Assembly: GCA_963920525.1 (NCBI GenBank)
Contig: OY986435.1
Coordinates: forward strand, 177,972,266-178,036,265
Origin: Dichetophora obliterata
Lineage: Eukaryota > Arthropoda > Insecta > Diptera > Sciomyzidae
Reading direction: 5' to 3'
Length of the DNA: 64,000 bases
Shown here piece after piece: positions 12,091 to 25,228 of this stretch. The translations under genes and the position numbers were made by a program. The notes under the pieces were generated by a model. The model made no database searches. It saw only the letters and a list, made by a program, of their open reading frames with translations, and was not told the origin of the DNA. Each line of letters opens with the position of its first letter. Within the stretch, counting starts at the first letter, position 1.

Positions 12091-13500
12091 ATTTTTTGTA
12101 GTTTTTATAAAAACTATGATAATGTGCTTCCAAAATAATCTCCTATTTTAAAGTGGCTGAAGTAATATATTAAAATTAAAAAAAAATATATAAACTTAAC
12201 ACGGATTTTTGTAGTTTTTTTAGAATTTGTATAAACTGAAACTTTCAAAAGAGTAGACTTATGACACCTAGTGTATTTTGATAGGCCCAGCACATCATCA
12301 TATATGTCAAGTGTGAGTGGACTATAGACATACATATGAAAAACTTGGAGTCAACAGTGAGCTTATTTTTTTATTTATAAAGATTTATATGAGAATTCCA
12401 TACAAGGGTAAGCCTCAGGAGAATTTAACTCTATCCTCTTCCACAACGTTAATTTTTTTTTTTCATTTTCCATTTTTTAAGCTGAGAGATGAAAGAGCTA
12501 TAATTTTTAAAAGAATTCTGAGATAAAATGTAACCTATGTCCCGACCAGAGACGTAAAGAACCCAAATGTCAAGTTTAAGAAAAATTTATTTAGAAATTT
12601 TCACGTGATATGCGTACAGACAGACATACAGATACAAATGTTAAAAATTACTTTTTTGGAATCCACATCCTTTAAAATGTTCAGCGCAGAAAAAAATTCC
12701 AAATAACATTAAATGTACAAATTTATTTGAATGTTTTCTTATTTGTATAGATTTATGCATTTAACAGCGCAGGTCAACTGATTATAAGCATAAAAGAAAA
12801 CAAACAACTTTTAAACCGGCTTATTAACTCTGTCAAAGACCACGTGAATTTTTTTACATTAGAAATCAGGAAACACCTGAATTGGTCGACATGGAAACTA
12901 ATGAAGAATTTGAAGAATCCTCAACAAAGCTTTTAGCTTCTCAATCCCAGTGATTGAGAGCATCGACTCTTGGATCGAAGATGGAATAGCTTTAAATGAT
13001 GATATTAATAATTATGTTTTATTTTTTTATATTGTACCTTTAATTTATAAAGCCATATTTATTTATATAGTCAGTAATACTAGTAAAAATTAATACGAAA
13101 ACATCAAATGTTGTCGTACACTTTTTTGATATTTAGTTTAGAATTAGGGCAATAAAACGTAATCATTCGAAAGGTACTGCACCATAGATGTGCCGAATCA
13201 TGTTAGATTTTAAATTTATGAACTCTGACCCGAAATATTAACGTCAAAAGTTTATATTAATTTTAGTAAGGAATCTCAGGACTAACAGGCTTCTAACAGG
13301 AAGAGGTAGAATAGTGAATGAGGTATCAAATGAAAGGTCTGGCTGCACAGTATGATTGATGACTTTTGACCTTAAATATGAGCCTTAAAAGAGCATTTAT
13401 GAAATAAATGCTAAGCTGTAAGAGATAGAAAAACATGATGTTAAAGACAATTTTACACTTTAATAAGGTGTGCAAAAAATATCTCAGACATTTCTATCCC
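12091..13500. other. Unassigned AT-rich DNA
   Basis: No coding signature or clear element ends recognised. Two short frames at 12114-12526 overlap on opposite strands and are not supported. Confidence 0.5.
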
Positions 13501-15020
13501 TTGGGTATACCTAATGTTACCAACTATACTTACTTTGTAAGTATCATACTTATTTTCAGCTTCATATACTTACTAAAATTCCATACTTATAAGTATACTT
13601 ACTTTTAAGATTTATACTTAATTATGCTTACTTTTCAGCTCCGGTTGAACGTTTTTATTTGCAAAAGTGGAAAAAGTTTGAAAATTGTAACCAACAGCGT
13701 TAAAAATACAGACTCTGGAGTCAATTTTATTTTTAAAAAATAATATTGAATACAGCTGTGTCGAATTTTAAAATTTTTTAAAGACAAGACCTGAAATATT
13801 AAAGGTGTACTGTTGTTCGTCGGCTAAAAAAATAGGCTATTTTTGGGAATTTCTCGTGAGCTTGCTATGAAAGATATGTTTATATAAGTAGTAAGGAATG
13901 ATAAATGAAGTCTTAATTTATAAAAATAAAAAAAAAATTATTAATGTTTTTTAATAATTTGGAGGCAGGTCGGCTCCCACACGATATCTCGGCATCTGTT
14001 TATCTGAAACAGAAAACCAAAGTGTTTTAGATTCAATATGACAAGGACTATAAAATAGACTATTCATATTAATTTTTAGCAATTGTTGTTAAATTTAAGT
14101 AACAAAAACCAAAAAAATTTTTTTTTCGCTGTTATTTGTAAAAAAATATAGTAAACATAAATTTTTTAACACGATTATAGTTTTTTTGTAAGTAGTTTTG
14201 TGTTAAATATGTGGTTAAAATTTCAGAAGGATCAGCCCACCGGAGAAATAGTGTAGGGCGTCCGTGAAAACGTAGTTTTGAGAAAAACGCTTTTAAAGTT
14301 TTTTAAATGCGTTCTAACATGAGTTCAGGTAGAGAAAGTTTTGGGTTGAAAAAATTATTTCATAAAAATTTAATACAATATTCTTAGTACATATACAAAA
14401 ATTGTAAAAAAAAAGAAAAAACTTTCGAAAGTGACCAATTAGACTTCACACTTAAATAAAATTTACAGCCAAGACAAATACGATTTCAAGCAAAAAGAAA
14501 AAATCAAATTAATGTAGCGCTTCAATTCAGTGACAGTGAGAGCGAATAATGATAACTTTTCTTTGGTCTCTGTATACATTTGTATGTGATTTTTTTTATT
14601 TTTTTTTTATTTGACTACCTTGAAAGTGCGTATAACTTTTAATTTTTTGTTATGCTTTTGTTTGTTTTTAAACTATTTTATATATTAGAAATATATATGA
14701 ATTTCAAATATATAAAATTAATATTTTGTTTATTTTTTATCTGAAGACTTTTTGGTTTTAGATAGATTGTATACACAAAACTTTTCAAGGAAAACAAAAA
14801 GAGGGTGTGACAATATTTAAAGAATATTGTGGGTTCTATTGGTTTTAACATAAATTAGTAAATTGTATCAAAAAAATATTCAATTTGTTTTTCTAAGGTA
14901 AAATACTTACTTATACTTATTTTAAAAAATTATACTTACTAATACTTACTTTTCAGTGTTCTAAGAAGCAAATATACTTCTTTTTTAATAACATGAGTTG
15001 GTAGCATTAGGTATACCCAA
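13501..15020. mobile_element. 1.52-kb TIR element with TACTTA subterminal repeats
   Basis: Ends match in inverted orientation over 25 bp with one mismatch, beginning TTGGGTATACCTAATG (13501-13525 and 14996-15020). Next to each end is a cluster of ATACTTACTT-type repeats (13526-13640 and 14900-14955), all in the same orientation, a layout seen for transposase-binding sites in DNA transposons. The interior has no coding frame. No matching target duplication was found in the flanks, so the superfamily is unknown. Confidence 0.75.
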
Positions 15021-15435
15021 CAATAAATATTTTTTTATGTTACAAGTGTGAATATACATTGTGATGGTGAAATTTCTTACAAAAAGTAAATTTTAAAAAA
15101 TTTCCGTTATTTTGACACAAAAATAATTATCTCAAAAATTATAGATGTTTTCAGTACAATGTATTTTTGTATGAAAACTCGATGGTTCAGAAATTCTGAA
15201 AAGTTCCTTTTATTTTGACAACAAAATTATGGCGGTACCTTGAAATGTTTTTACAGATATTTTTAAAAAACTTTCGACTATTTTTATATTGAGATAGTTT
15301 GAATCTTAAGATTTTCTTAATACAGCACATTTTCTTAAAGCAAGGTCAAGAATCAGAACTAGAAAAAAAACGATTGAAATTTCAGAAGGTTGGTAGAATT
15401 TCGGCCACAGGCGATACTAGTACTAGAGAAAATTG

Positions 15436-16328
15436 TCTATTGTCTAAAATAATATAATATGTTTAAATCAATTAATTTTTTTATTTCATGTGTCACGTCA
15501 TTTTATGAAGGGGGGAGGGGTTTTGAAATGCACTACGAAAAGTAACGAAGGGGAGGGAGGGGTAAAAAGTGGTCAAAATCAGTAATGTAGTTTGTGAACG
15601 ACCCCTTAAATGTAATTGACAAAAGCTTTTGTTGATTGTAGGTATACTGAAAAAAATCTATCAACTCAACCTTGCAATTTGTCAATATGAACAATTATTT
15701 CTTTGAGTGTCAGTCAATTTTTTCAATTTTTTAAATTTCCTGTCATAAGATAAATTTTTGTGGAATTTAAAAGCGGTAGGCATCATCCGGTTTTCATCCG
15801 ATTTGGCTCATTTTTAAACTAAATCCTTATTTTTAGATATAAGCACAAATTTTGAATTTTACTGCGATAGCTTTAAAATTGCCGCTGTAGTCGTATCGAC
15901 AGATGGCATTCATATGGCTATGCAAATCAGGAATATACTTTTCCATACCTGCAACGCCGCTTTATGAGAGTTACAAACAAATTTAAGTGTAGGTAAATAT
16001 AGCCCTTATGCAGTACGTGTGGTGTTATAAAAAATCCTCTTTTCGGAAAGGGAAAAAAAATAAGTTTAAATTCCTTAAAAGTTAAGATTAATATTGTTAA
16101 GCATATAAAAACAAAAGTACATATGTAACAAAAACTTTCCGGTGTATAAAAATTCTTAAAAATTCGAAAATATATATAATCATTTATTTCAACGTAATGG
16201 GGTACTAGCGAAAAACGGGTTAAGGAAAAAGCTATGAAATAAAATTATTCAAATCTTTTAGCTTGAAAAAAATTGTAAGTTTTGCATTATGGGCTAATTA
16301 AAAGTATTGTCTTTAAGGCTAATTAAAA
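15436..16328 (+). repeat. Left arm of a long inverted repeat
   Basis: About 0.89 kb that recurs in reverse complement at 17540-18305. It can be followed block by block: the GTAACG..GGGAGGGAGGGG block near 15540, GTTTGTGAACGACCCCTT at 15591-15608, CAAAAGCTTTTGTTGATTG, TGGCATTC near 15905, AACGGGTTAAGGAAAAAGC at 16217 and the end near TAAGTTTTGCATTATGGGCT. Confidence 0.85.
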
Positions 16329-17539
16329 GCATTCAAAAGCACTGCCGAGCAATACTACATTCTTGGAAAGAAAAAAGGACTTGCGTGTCTCGTCGGACAG
16401 CAAACATCGACTTACATTCCAATTCTTACCATCCATAATGCATCATGTACTCGCAGAGATTTTGTTCGTGATTAAAATTAACATGATGTATGGATAGCAA
16501 GGCAAACACAATCACATGTAAGCAAGGAGCTGACTCTACATGCGATCATATGAGAAGAGGCTTGAGAACGAACTCAACCGTTTCCTCACCATTAACTGGA
16601 TTAGAACTTTAACGTGCACTCAACTCAGCCAAGAGTTTCTACTATTTTGTTCGTTCCACAGATATTTAATTTCTTTTTTTTTTACTTTCCTGATTTTTTT
16701 TTTTTTTTTTTTTGTTCTTACTTAAATATATTATAACTTACAAAAAACTCTTTATGTATTGGCCTTGAAAACATGAAAAACGAATCATGTTTTGGAACTT
16801 CTTATCGTGTTTAAATTGAGGGCGGTCCCAGCGGTTGCAACGCAAAGACACCTTCACTATAGAGCTTCGAGGGTTTAGTTTTGTTCAAATTTTTTTTTTT
16901 TTTTGGTGTTTGTAAACTAGCTCTTGTTAACGTTTTTGTTGTTATTGTTGCAGGTTTTTGTTGTAATTATGTCCATGAACATAATTGCTTGGTTAATGCA
17001 TTATTTATGTAGTGTACTCAGGCGAAAATTGCTGATGTTTTGTTGTGCACTTGGCTGTTCTTTGTTGGTGCAACATATTGGCGTGGTCAACAAACACGGC
17101 ATCACACATAACAACAACAATGACAATGACAACAGTAAAAAACAACTGCAACAAAATTATATATTATATATTATTTTATTATGCCATTTACATTTTTTTC
17201 ATGACCTTTTCCTAATTGAAAAGACCAATAAACTTATAAAAAAAAATGTTCAGAATGGTAATTTTACTGTATCTCATTTTAAATTTTAGAAAAAATGCTG
17301 CTTTATATGAGCAAACTTTCTCAAATTTAGTGAGCAGGTTATTGTGACATTGGCCTCATTTTCTAATAGTACATTTTTTAAAAAAATCAATTTACATTTT
17401 CTAATCTATTGATTTTGAGAGAATTTTTAATTAATATATATTATGTATTATTTTCGAAGAATTACATATTGTTTAATTTAAATAAAGATATAAAATTTTA
17501 ATGTTATCCACAAAATATAATAGGCTAATTTTTAATTGC
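16329..17539. other. Spacer of the long inverted repeat
   Basis: About 1.2 kb between the arms. It contains T-rich runs near 16676-16713 and 16890-16905 and a CAACAA/GACAAT run near 17110-17150. A 121-codon frame (16924-17289) overlaps these simple repeats and starts with a non-ATG codon, so it is not called a gene. Confidence 0.5.
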
Positions 17540-18305
17540 CAATTAGCCTTAAAAACAATGCTTTTAATTAGTCCATAATGCAAAACTTAAAATTTTGTTT
17601 CAAGCTAAAAGTTTTGAATAATTTTATTTAATAGCTTTTTCCTTAACCCGTTTTTCGCTGGTACCCCATTCCGTTGAAATAAATGATTATATATTTTTTC
17701 GAATTTTTAAGAATTTTATACACCGGAAAGTTTTTGTTACATATGTACTTTTGTTTTTACATACTTAACAATATTAGTCGTAACTTTTAAGGAACTTTAA
17801 CTTATATTTTGACCCTTTTCGAAAAGAGGATTTTCTGCATAAGGGCTATATTTAACTACACTTAATTTCGTTTGTAACTCTCATAAAGTGGCGTTGCCGG
17901 TATGGAAAAGTATATTCCTGATTAGGATAGCCATCTGAATGCCATCTGTCGATACAACTACAGCGGCAATTTTAAAGGATTTAGTTTAAAAATGAGCCAA
18001 ATCAAATGAAAACCATGCCTACCGCTCTTAAGTTCCACAAAAATTTATCTAATGACAAAAATTTTTAAAAATTGCAAAAATTGACTGACACTCAAAGAAA
18101 TTCAGTATACTTACAATCAACAAAAGCTTTTGTCAATTACATTTAAGGGGTCGTTCACAAACTACGTTACCACTATTTACCCCTCCCTCCCCCTCCGTTA
18201 CTTTTCGTAGTGCATTTCAAAATTCCTCCCCCCTTCATAAAATGATGTGACACATGAAATTAAAAATTAATTGATTTAAACATATTATATTATTTTACAC
18301 AATAG
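17540..18305 (-). repeat. Right arm of a long inverted repeat
   Basis: Reverse-complement partner of 15436-16328, about 125 bp shorter because of several deletions (for example the stretch corresponding to 15825-15870 and to 15645-15695). Substitutions are scattered, so the arms diverged a while ago or have not been homogenised. Confidence 0.85.
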
Positions 18306-20017
18306 CTCTCAGAATTTGTTAGACAGTTTTCACGTTTAGCATGTTTTAATTTACATGAATTAAACATTTAAACGAGAACCATCTCATATTTCTAAAGCAA
18401 TTTTACAATTTCCTGTTGCCACGTATATAGCCTTCCTTCATATAAAATTTTAAGCCATCATCTCTTATGATTTAGATGTAATAATCTTAGAGTGCAAAAA
18501 TAAACAATTTGACGACTGTGCGTCGCCGCGGCAGGCTATTTTATTTATTAAGTGCAGATTTCAATGGGCTTTCTTCCACTCCCAAAATAAGCAAACGATA
18601 CCAACCACTATGAAATTTTTGCTCAAAAAATAAAACTAAACAATGGCATATGCAACAATGTTGCATGCGGGGGCGTTTAAGGTTTTTGATCAGGCGAAAA
18701 GGGCACTCTAAGTAAAATTTAAAATTTCTCTTAACATGAGCTAAAGAAATTTTGCTATAAACAACTATCATATTAGTAAAATTTCATTGTGCGTGTATCT
18801 AGAATATTTCGCCACGCACCAGGTGTCATTACCATACAAATTGATGGAATATCATTATCAATACCGAAAAAGAGATACGAGTATAATCGAAAAACGCCAA
18901 GTTGAAGTTGAATATTGTTAAAGGTAAATAAATACGCCCCTTCACATGTTTCAATCTATACGATTTAATGTTAAATAATAATTATTCTCCCATAACTACC
19001 ACATAATTTAATTCAATAACGATCTGTTAATAATACAAGTTTAACGATAATTTTCCATTTTCTTTTTGTGGGTGGTCCGACTCTTTTTAAGTTCTATGCA
19101 TCGCCTTAAAATATTCTTGTTAGTTTTCCTGGCAAAAAGTTTAAGTATCTTTTAAATTGCATGTTAGATCGTTTAATGATAATTCTGTTCTGTTAAACTG
19201 CTAGAGTTCAAGCTTTACCCACTGCTGCTGGGCATTAAAATATTTATATTTGCTATTCATGCTTTCCTTTTGATTCTAGAAACATGAGCTTGATGTGAAT
19301 TTTTTTTTTTTTTGGCAATCATGTTGGTATAAAGAAGAACAGTTTTTGACAATGAAAGATAGATTTTTAAAGGGCTTCTTCTTAAGGCTGGGTAGATAAA
19401 CTTGGTTTTATTTTTCTTACTTTTTTAAAAGTCGTTAATTTGTGTAAAGTAACAATAGGCTCAATTATTGCTTCAAGATAGCATAACGGTTGATTCATAT
19501 TTCCTCATACTTTTCTTTACCATCAACAAAACTGACAGTTATGTCCACTGAGTTGACATTTTTATGAACTTATCCAACATTGTATCGGATCCCGTTGTAC
19601 TTTAGTTGTTCCTGCTCACAATGTGCTCGTGTAGGCAACACAAATTCATAGCCACAACCACAAACATGACATTTTTACGCTGTTATCGACGCAAACGCGA
19701 CGTGTAAAATTTGACTGACAAACCCATGCATACATGCATATGAGCAGCATTGCCAGAGTGACGTTAAATAAGTCATTTAAGTTACAAATTATATATTTTT
19801 AGAATTATAAAATTATACAAGTAATTAAAATAAGCAATTATTATTTTATCATGTACCATAAGTTTTTTTCACCGGAGTTGCTGGAAAGTGTTTTAAATGT
19901 TTTACCTTTATTAATTTTACTCATTTTCTCCTTGTTTGTCTGTTTGTTTATGTGTTTGCTTGTCCTTAATAGAAATCTAAACCGCTCGACGAATTTTGCT
20001 CAAATTTGGTAGACAGA
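18306..20017. other. Unassigned AT-rich DNA
   Basis: No supported coding frame. A 76-codon frame at 18771-18541 (minus) has no recognised domain. No element ends seen. Confidence 0.5.
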
Positions 20018-20416
20018 ATAGGGGTATTCTCTATGTCTAGCATAATTGCATAAGAGCACGGATTGTAACAATCCTATAATAAAATATCCAATGGATCAAG
20101 AGCTCCCTATTGTACAAGCGTAGCATAGTTAAATCAACAGCTCAAAGACCTTTATAATGAACTGCACTGTACGCTCATTTCACCTTCTGTCTGGCTGCTC
20201 TTTCATTCTCTTCTCTCTCATTACAATCACAGGGTTGCATTTCATAAACTTTTCTTCATAGCATCGCCGTACACATGGGTTTCAGTGTAGCACACATAGG
20301 ATATAGTGCACGGTTGTTTTTACTTGTATTTTGTTGTTGCGGCGGTGCATGGATTGTATATTTCCTATTCTTGCACCGTGCAACGGGCATACCCTAGACA
20401 TAGAGAATACCCCTAT
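20018..20416. mobile_element. 400-bp TIR element, AGGGGTATTC family
   Basis: Inverted ends ATAGGGGTATTCTCTATGTC / GACATAGAGAATACCCCTAT, about 23 bp, perfect. The interior is GC-richer than its surroundings and has no coding frame. The terminus resembles those at 8137, 26261 and 52374. Confidence 0.75.
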
Positions 20417-22165
20417 TGAGTGAGTCCTAGAATAAATTGTTACTTACTTAGTTTTAGAAACGCTTCCTCTGCCCTTTTCAACAAACATTAATTTTGTTAT
20501 TGTAATACCATTTACCATCGAAATTTTATAGTAAATTTAATTTTAAAAAATTGTTTATTATTCCAACATAAAAAGCACTCACATATCTTCAAAATTTAAG
20601 AAATTTTTAATACAACGATTTTTTTATAAAACATCGTTACTTTAGAATGTGAAAAAATTACATAAAAATTAAAGTTTTCACTGTCGATGCAAATATTTCC
20701 GCTGTTTATAAATATACTTCATTCAAATTTTTTTGTTAAAAGTTTAATAAATACATTTAACAAAAATTGTTTTTGAACTTCACCGGTAGGTCAAAGAATA
20801 TATTTGTTTTTCTTTTTTTTATTTCAAAGAAGGTAAAAATTATTGACTTTTTAGTCATAATCTGACTCAAAAGTTGTCTTTGTTGTGAAAATAACAACAA
20901 GCTAAAATTGCATTTTTGACTTCAATTCATATGGTTAACATTTATCTGCAAAAATTGTTCAGTTTTGCGCAAAAAACAGAACAAGGGTCGATATTATTAT
21001 CTATAATATATTTTTGACGAAATTTATTTTTTCCAAAATGTTTTTTTATATTTTTTACAAAAAATTCAAGGCTCAAAAATAATTGATGTGAAAAAGGAAA
21101 CTCAATATTTCTTTTCAATCAAAAGTTATAGCGAAAAATCTATTTTTTCATGCCATTATTGACTATCTATAGTAAAAAACTAATTTTTGTATTAAAGTTG
21201 TCTAATCCTTGAGATACCACACTTCCCCCTACCTACTATTAATTTGATTGTATCCATGTGTTCCGTCATCTATTTCAAGTTTGTATTTAACCTTAAGAAA
21301 TACTTCGTGTCCTTTATTTTTTCTTTTATACCTTTATTTCATCGAAAAATTTACAAGGAAGAAGATATGGAGAATGTGAAGAAAAACTAAAATCCTGAAC
21401 AGTTTTCTACTAAAAGGTGACCAGATAACAATGATAGTTGTTCCAACTGTTATATTTCATCAGCTATTAAAGTAAGCAACGTTATCTAGCTGTAAACATA
21501 TTCAGTAAGTTTTGAAATTTGAAAACATTATAAAATGTCAGTGTATAAGTACAAATATTATATGAAAATTTAATGATGGCATATTTTGATTACTATATTG
21601 TTTTTTATAATTCTGAAAAAATACATAATTTTTTAGAATTATATTTGAGCTTAAGTCCAAATAAGTTCATAAAGCAACAGGTTCTTTGCAGAACAAACCA
21701 CCAAGCACACTAGACTTAGTCTTTGTTTTAGGCCAAACCGCACGAACGATTTGTATAGGAGAATATGAAACATTTTTAAAATGCCATATCTCCGCAACCA
21801 CTACACCGATTTCGTGCAAACTTCACATAAACCATCTACAGACCATCTCCAACGTACCCTGAATTTTGGTTTAAATCAGTGAACCCAATTTTGCAGTTAG
21901 TGGTTTCATCAAAATGTACACTTCTTTTTTTATATATGATTTCTAATTCATATTCAAGACAAAATTTTTTATTTCTTGTTAATGTCCCCAAAAATTTGCT
22001 ATTTGCTTGCGATAAAATTCTTTAAATTTTATTTTTAAGATAATATTCAGATACACAGGTAACTTTATTCAAAGATTTAGTTACTTTTATTTGTTAAGTT
22101 ATTTATATTCTATATGTTATATTGCATAAAATATGATGACTTAAAATGTTATACAATGGGAATTA
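20417..22165. other. Unassigned AT-rich DNA
   Basis: No gene seen. The stretch 21730-21920 has the look of an old interspersed repeat (runs such as CATATCTCCGCAACC followed by TTTGGTTTAAATCAGTG), but I cannot name it. Confidence 0.4.
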
Positions 22166-23396
22166 AAAAAGTATAGCTTTGAGGTATTCCCTGGAAGACT
22201 TTGTCTTGCCACGGATCGCCTAACTGCTTAATAAGAATTTTCATACTAATCGGAAAAAATTTTATATTTTCACCCCCTCAGCCTTTGATTATTTCTTTCA
22301 AAATATTTTTTATTCAGAAAGCATTTTTATTTTATACCTACACCAAAGTATATTATTGCATTTAAATTGAATATTGTTGATTTAAATATAAAATACAGGG
22401 AGCACTATTGAATGAAAAATAATCCTCAAAAAGGATATTTAATTTTTTTTTTCTTTCAATGTATATGTAGAGCTGTAGCTAAAATAAAATAAATTTACTT
22501 TTTTTTATATATGATATTTTGTTTGATAGGTTTTGAAGTCTCTTTTAATGCCTGCATTTGAGATCTTGCTACAAGGAAAACAGAAAACATAGCAAGCAAA
22601 GTGCAGTTTATTTTCTGCCCCCGATTCGGTTCATCCGTACATCCGGTTCATCATTAATGCACATTATTTTCATCTTTTATTACTTCATTATATTTTAAAT
22701 TATGGGTTTTAATATAAAAAACAAAGTAAAACATAAACAAAAATATAAATTAAACTTATTGAAATAATTAATATATACTTAAAATACATTATAATACACA
22801 CATACACAAAATTTGTATTTACATACATTTCATTGAATTTCATTTACATTATTTTCACTGATTTCGTCATTAATCATTGCATTATATTTAAATAATAGGC
22901 TTATGGTAGCTGAAATAAGAAACAAAAGATTTTGGACGATGCAGTCCCATTCATGATAAAATTATTATTAGGTAGCCTTGACAACTACTTATTTTCCCAC
23001 GAGCTGCAATTTCAAACCAAAGAAAACAATATAAAGTGCGTGTGTCACACACTTTGGCAGCTTTCAGCGGAGTCAATAGTTGACAACTGTTTTTTTAAAT
23101 TTGAGTGAGAAACCTTTGCAATTAAACTATCCATTCACAGCAGGTGATTCATCTGAATGCGGCCAATGTGTGTGGCACACGTTTTCTATTTTGTTTTCTT
23201 TTGCTTGACATTCGATGATCGAAACACGAAATGTCACTCCTACCTATTACTTACCTATCACTCCTACTATGGTCCCAGTCAGAGAATATGCTGGCGACAT
23301 TTATAAAATTACAAATGTTTTTATGTTGGTCATGAAACTCAAATACACGCTCTTGAATATTGGCTACCAGGCGCTCAGCAAATGCAGCAAGCATGG

Positions 23397-23569
23397 AAAA
23401 ATTAAACAAGGTAGTGTTATTTAGGAGAGCCGGTGACCGAAACTGTCAAAACGAAGTTGACATTTCGAAGTAAGAATTGGCAATTATATCAAAATGGATG
23501 AGTTTGACAGTTATGGTCAGTTAAAAAGAGAACACATTCAGCCCTAACACTACCTTGTCTAATTCTACT
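23397..23569. mobile_element. 173-bp TIR element within family X copy A
   Basis: Ends ATTAAACAAGGTAGTGTTA / TAACACTACCTTGTCTAAT, flanked by ATGG on both sides (23393-23396, 23570-23573). The same insertion at the same site is in copy B (45081-45253), so it predates the split of the two copies. Confidence 0.7.
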
Positions 23570-24665
23570 ATGGCAGCAAGCAACCATCAAAAAGTTTATC
23601 TGCTGACAAATCGTTCCTTCATAAAGAAATCATGAAAGATATTTACTGTTTTTCTGTCGATGTATATGTAGATCTGTAGCTGAACTAAAATACATTTACA
23701 ACAGCGCTGTGCGCCCCATTGCTCACTGAGCGCTCTCTGAGCGTAACTTTTCACATGTACACAAAGCTCACAACAGAAGAGAATATAATTCAGTCGTTCG
23801 CTGACGGTGATGCTGTGAGAACCTATGTCGCAAGTTTTAAGTACACTCTTAAAAAATTAACTTTTTTATTTGCAAATTAATAATACTTGTGCATATATTT
23901 TTTATTTCGTAGAATTTCATATTATCGGTATAAGGTTATTTGAATTATTAATTTATATTATTTGTATTAATTTTCGGATGTTTAATTTTTTGATTAATTT
24001 ATTTGTATATATTACTATATTATAATATTAAAATAAAAAAAAACAACATACCAAAATGTTCAACTCTGAATTGGAAAGTGATTTCTTTTCCGCAGATAAT
24101 TTTTCCGGCGAAGCAGAATGTTAATTTTTCCACTGAAAGCAAGCTTAAATAATTTATTTACTTAGAATAAAATGCTGGAGCTTTGATGTTTACATAAAAG
24201 AAATATTGAACGCTTCCAATGACTAAAAATAAGAACATAAAATAAAAAATTAACACAAACAACAGTATGAGTGAGGATATAAACATTCAAACTTGCAAAT
24301 CTATATAATTTTGACAACTATTTCGCTCAGTGTGCGCTATTCGAGAGCGCACCAATACCAACAAGACAAAATAAAATGTGACTATGTTAGAATGCGCAGC
24401 CCTGATTTACAACAACAATTACCAAGCAAATCTATTACAACGATGAACAAAGGAGAGCAGTATCACATCCGTTGCGCAACGTTAGATGGGATGAACCGAA
24501 TTGGCGGCGGAAAATAAACAGCACTTTGCTTGCTATGTTTTTTGTTTGCCTGGTAGCAAGATCTCAAGTGGAGGCATTAAAAGAGACTTCGCGGCCAGTC
24601 AAACAAAAAGCAAAAATCAAAAATTTTAGATTTATTTTATTTAAGCCTACAGCATATACATTCAA

Positions 24666-25010
24666 TAGCTGCATTCCCGTGGTCGTTGATCTAGAGCGCG
24701 GCTCTCTATTTTATTCACAAAACAAAAGCAAAAATTAAAACCAGCTCGATTTCTAGCTCTATTTCAGATCTTAAAATGCTGCCAAGTTTCAAGCATTTTT
24801 TATCAAAACGAACATAGTTGGCAAATCTAAATAACTATTTATTTTCCGATTTTGACGTTTCACCGCTCAATAGGCGTTTTGGTATTGTTGTTTTCTTTTG
24901 TTATTGTTCTTGAAACAGCTATTTCAAAACTGATGACAAATTGATATAAAGTTGAACTAACGTTGTTTTACTGAGATTTGATCTGATCTAGTGCCACGGG
25001 AATGCAGCTA
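24666..25010. mobile_element. 345-bp TIR element within family X copy A
   Basis: Inverted ends TAGCTGCATTCCCGTGG / CCACGGGAATGCAGCTA with further similarity inward (GATCTAG). A TA at each extremity could be the target duplication. No coding frame inside. Confidence 0.65.
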
Positions 25011-25228
25011 ATGTTTCGCAGCGGAGCAAAGGGAGGGGAAAGAACGATGCATCAGAAGAGAAACTTATTGATGGTTGCTTGCTTATGTTTTCTAAGTTTC
25101 CTATCTTGTTATCTTTGCTGTCTGTATTGATGACGAGAGTTACTCGGAAAAAGACAATGACGCAAACCAAAGATTCACCCTCTACCAAAATCTTTCAACG
25201 CGCCTAAAGAAGTTTTCACTTCAAAAAC

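Larger units (their letters stand above)
22166..25228 (+). mobile_element. Family X repeat, copy A
   Basis: One of four copies of a complex repeat (others at 31192, 42171 and 56652). It starts at AAAAAGTATAGC, lacks the GACTGCCGACCGAAGCG block that the other copies have next, and ends at AACGCGCCTAAAGAAGTTTT followed by CACTTCAAAAA. Parts of it are mutually inverted: 22505-22655 matches 24475-24640 in reverse (block GGCATTAAAAGAGACTTC), and 23575-23620 matches 25040-25085 in reverse (GATGGTTGCTTGC), so it can fold back on itself. From 22166 to about 24176 it is nearly identical to copy B. No protein-coding capacity was recognised. It carries two smaller TIR elements (23397-23569 and 24666-25010). 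Confidence 0.7.

Noticed and set aside
16924..17289. 121-codon frame in the spacer of the long inverted repeat
   Set aside because: Non-ATG start and an Asn-rich middle from CAACAA/GACAAT simple sequence; no motif.
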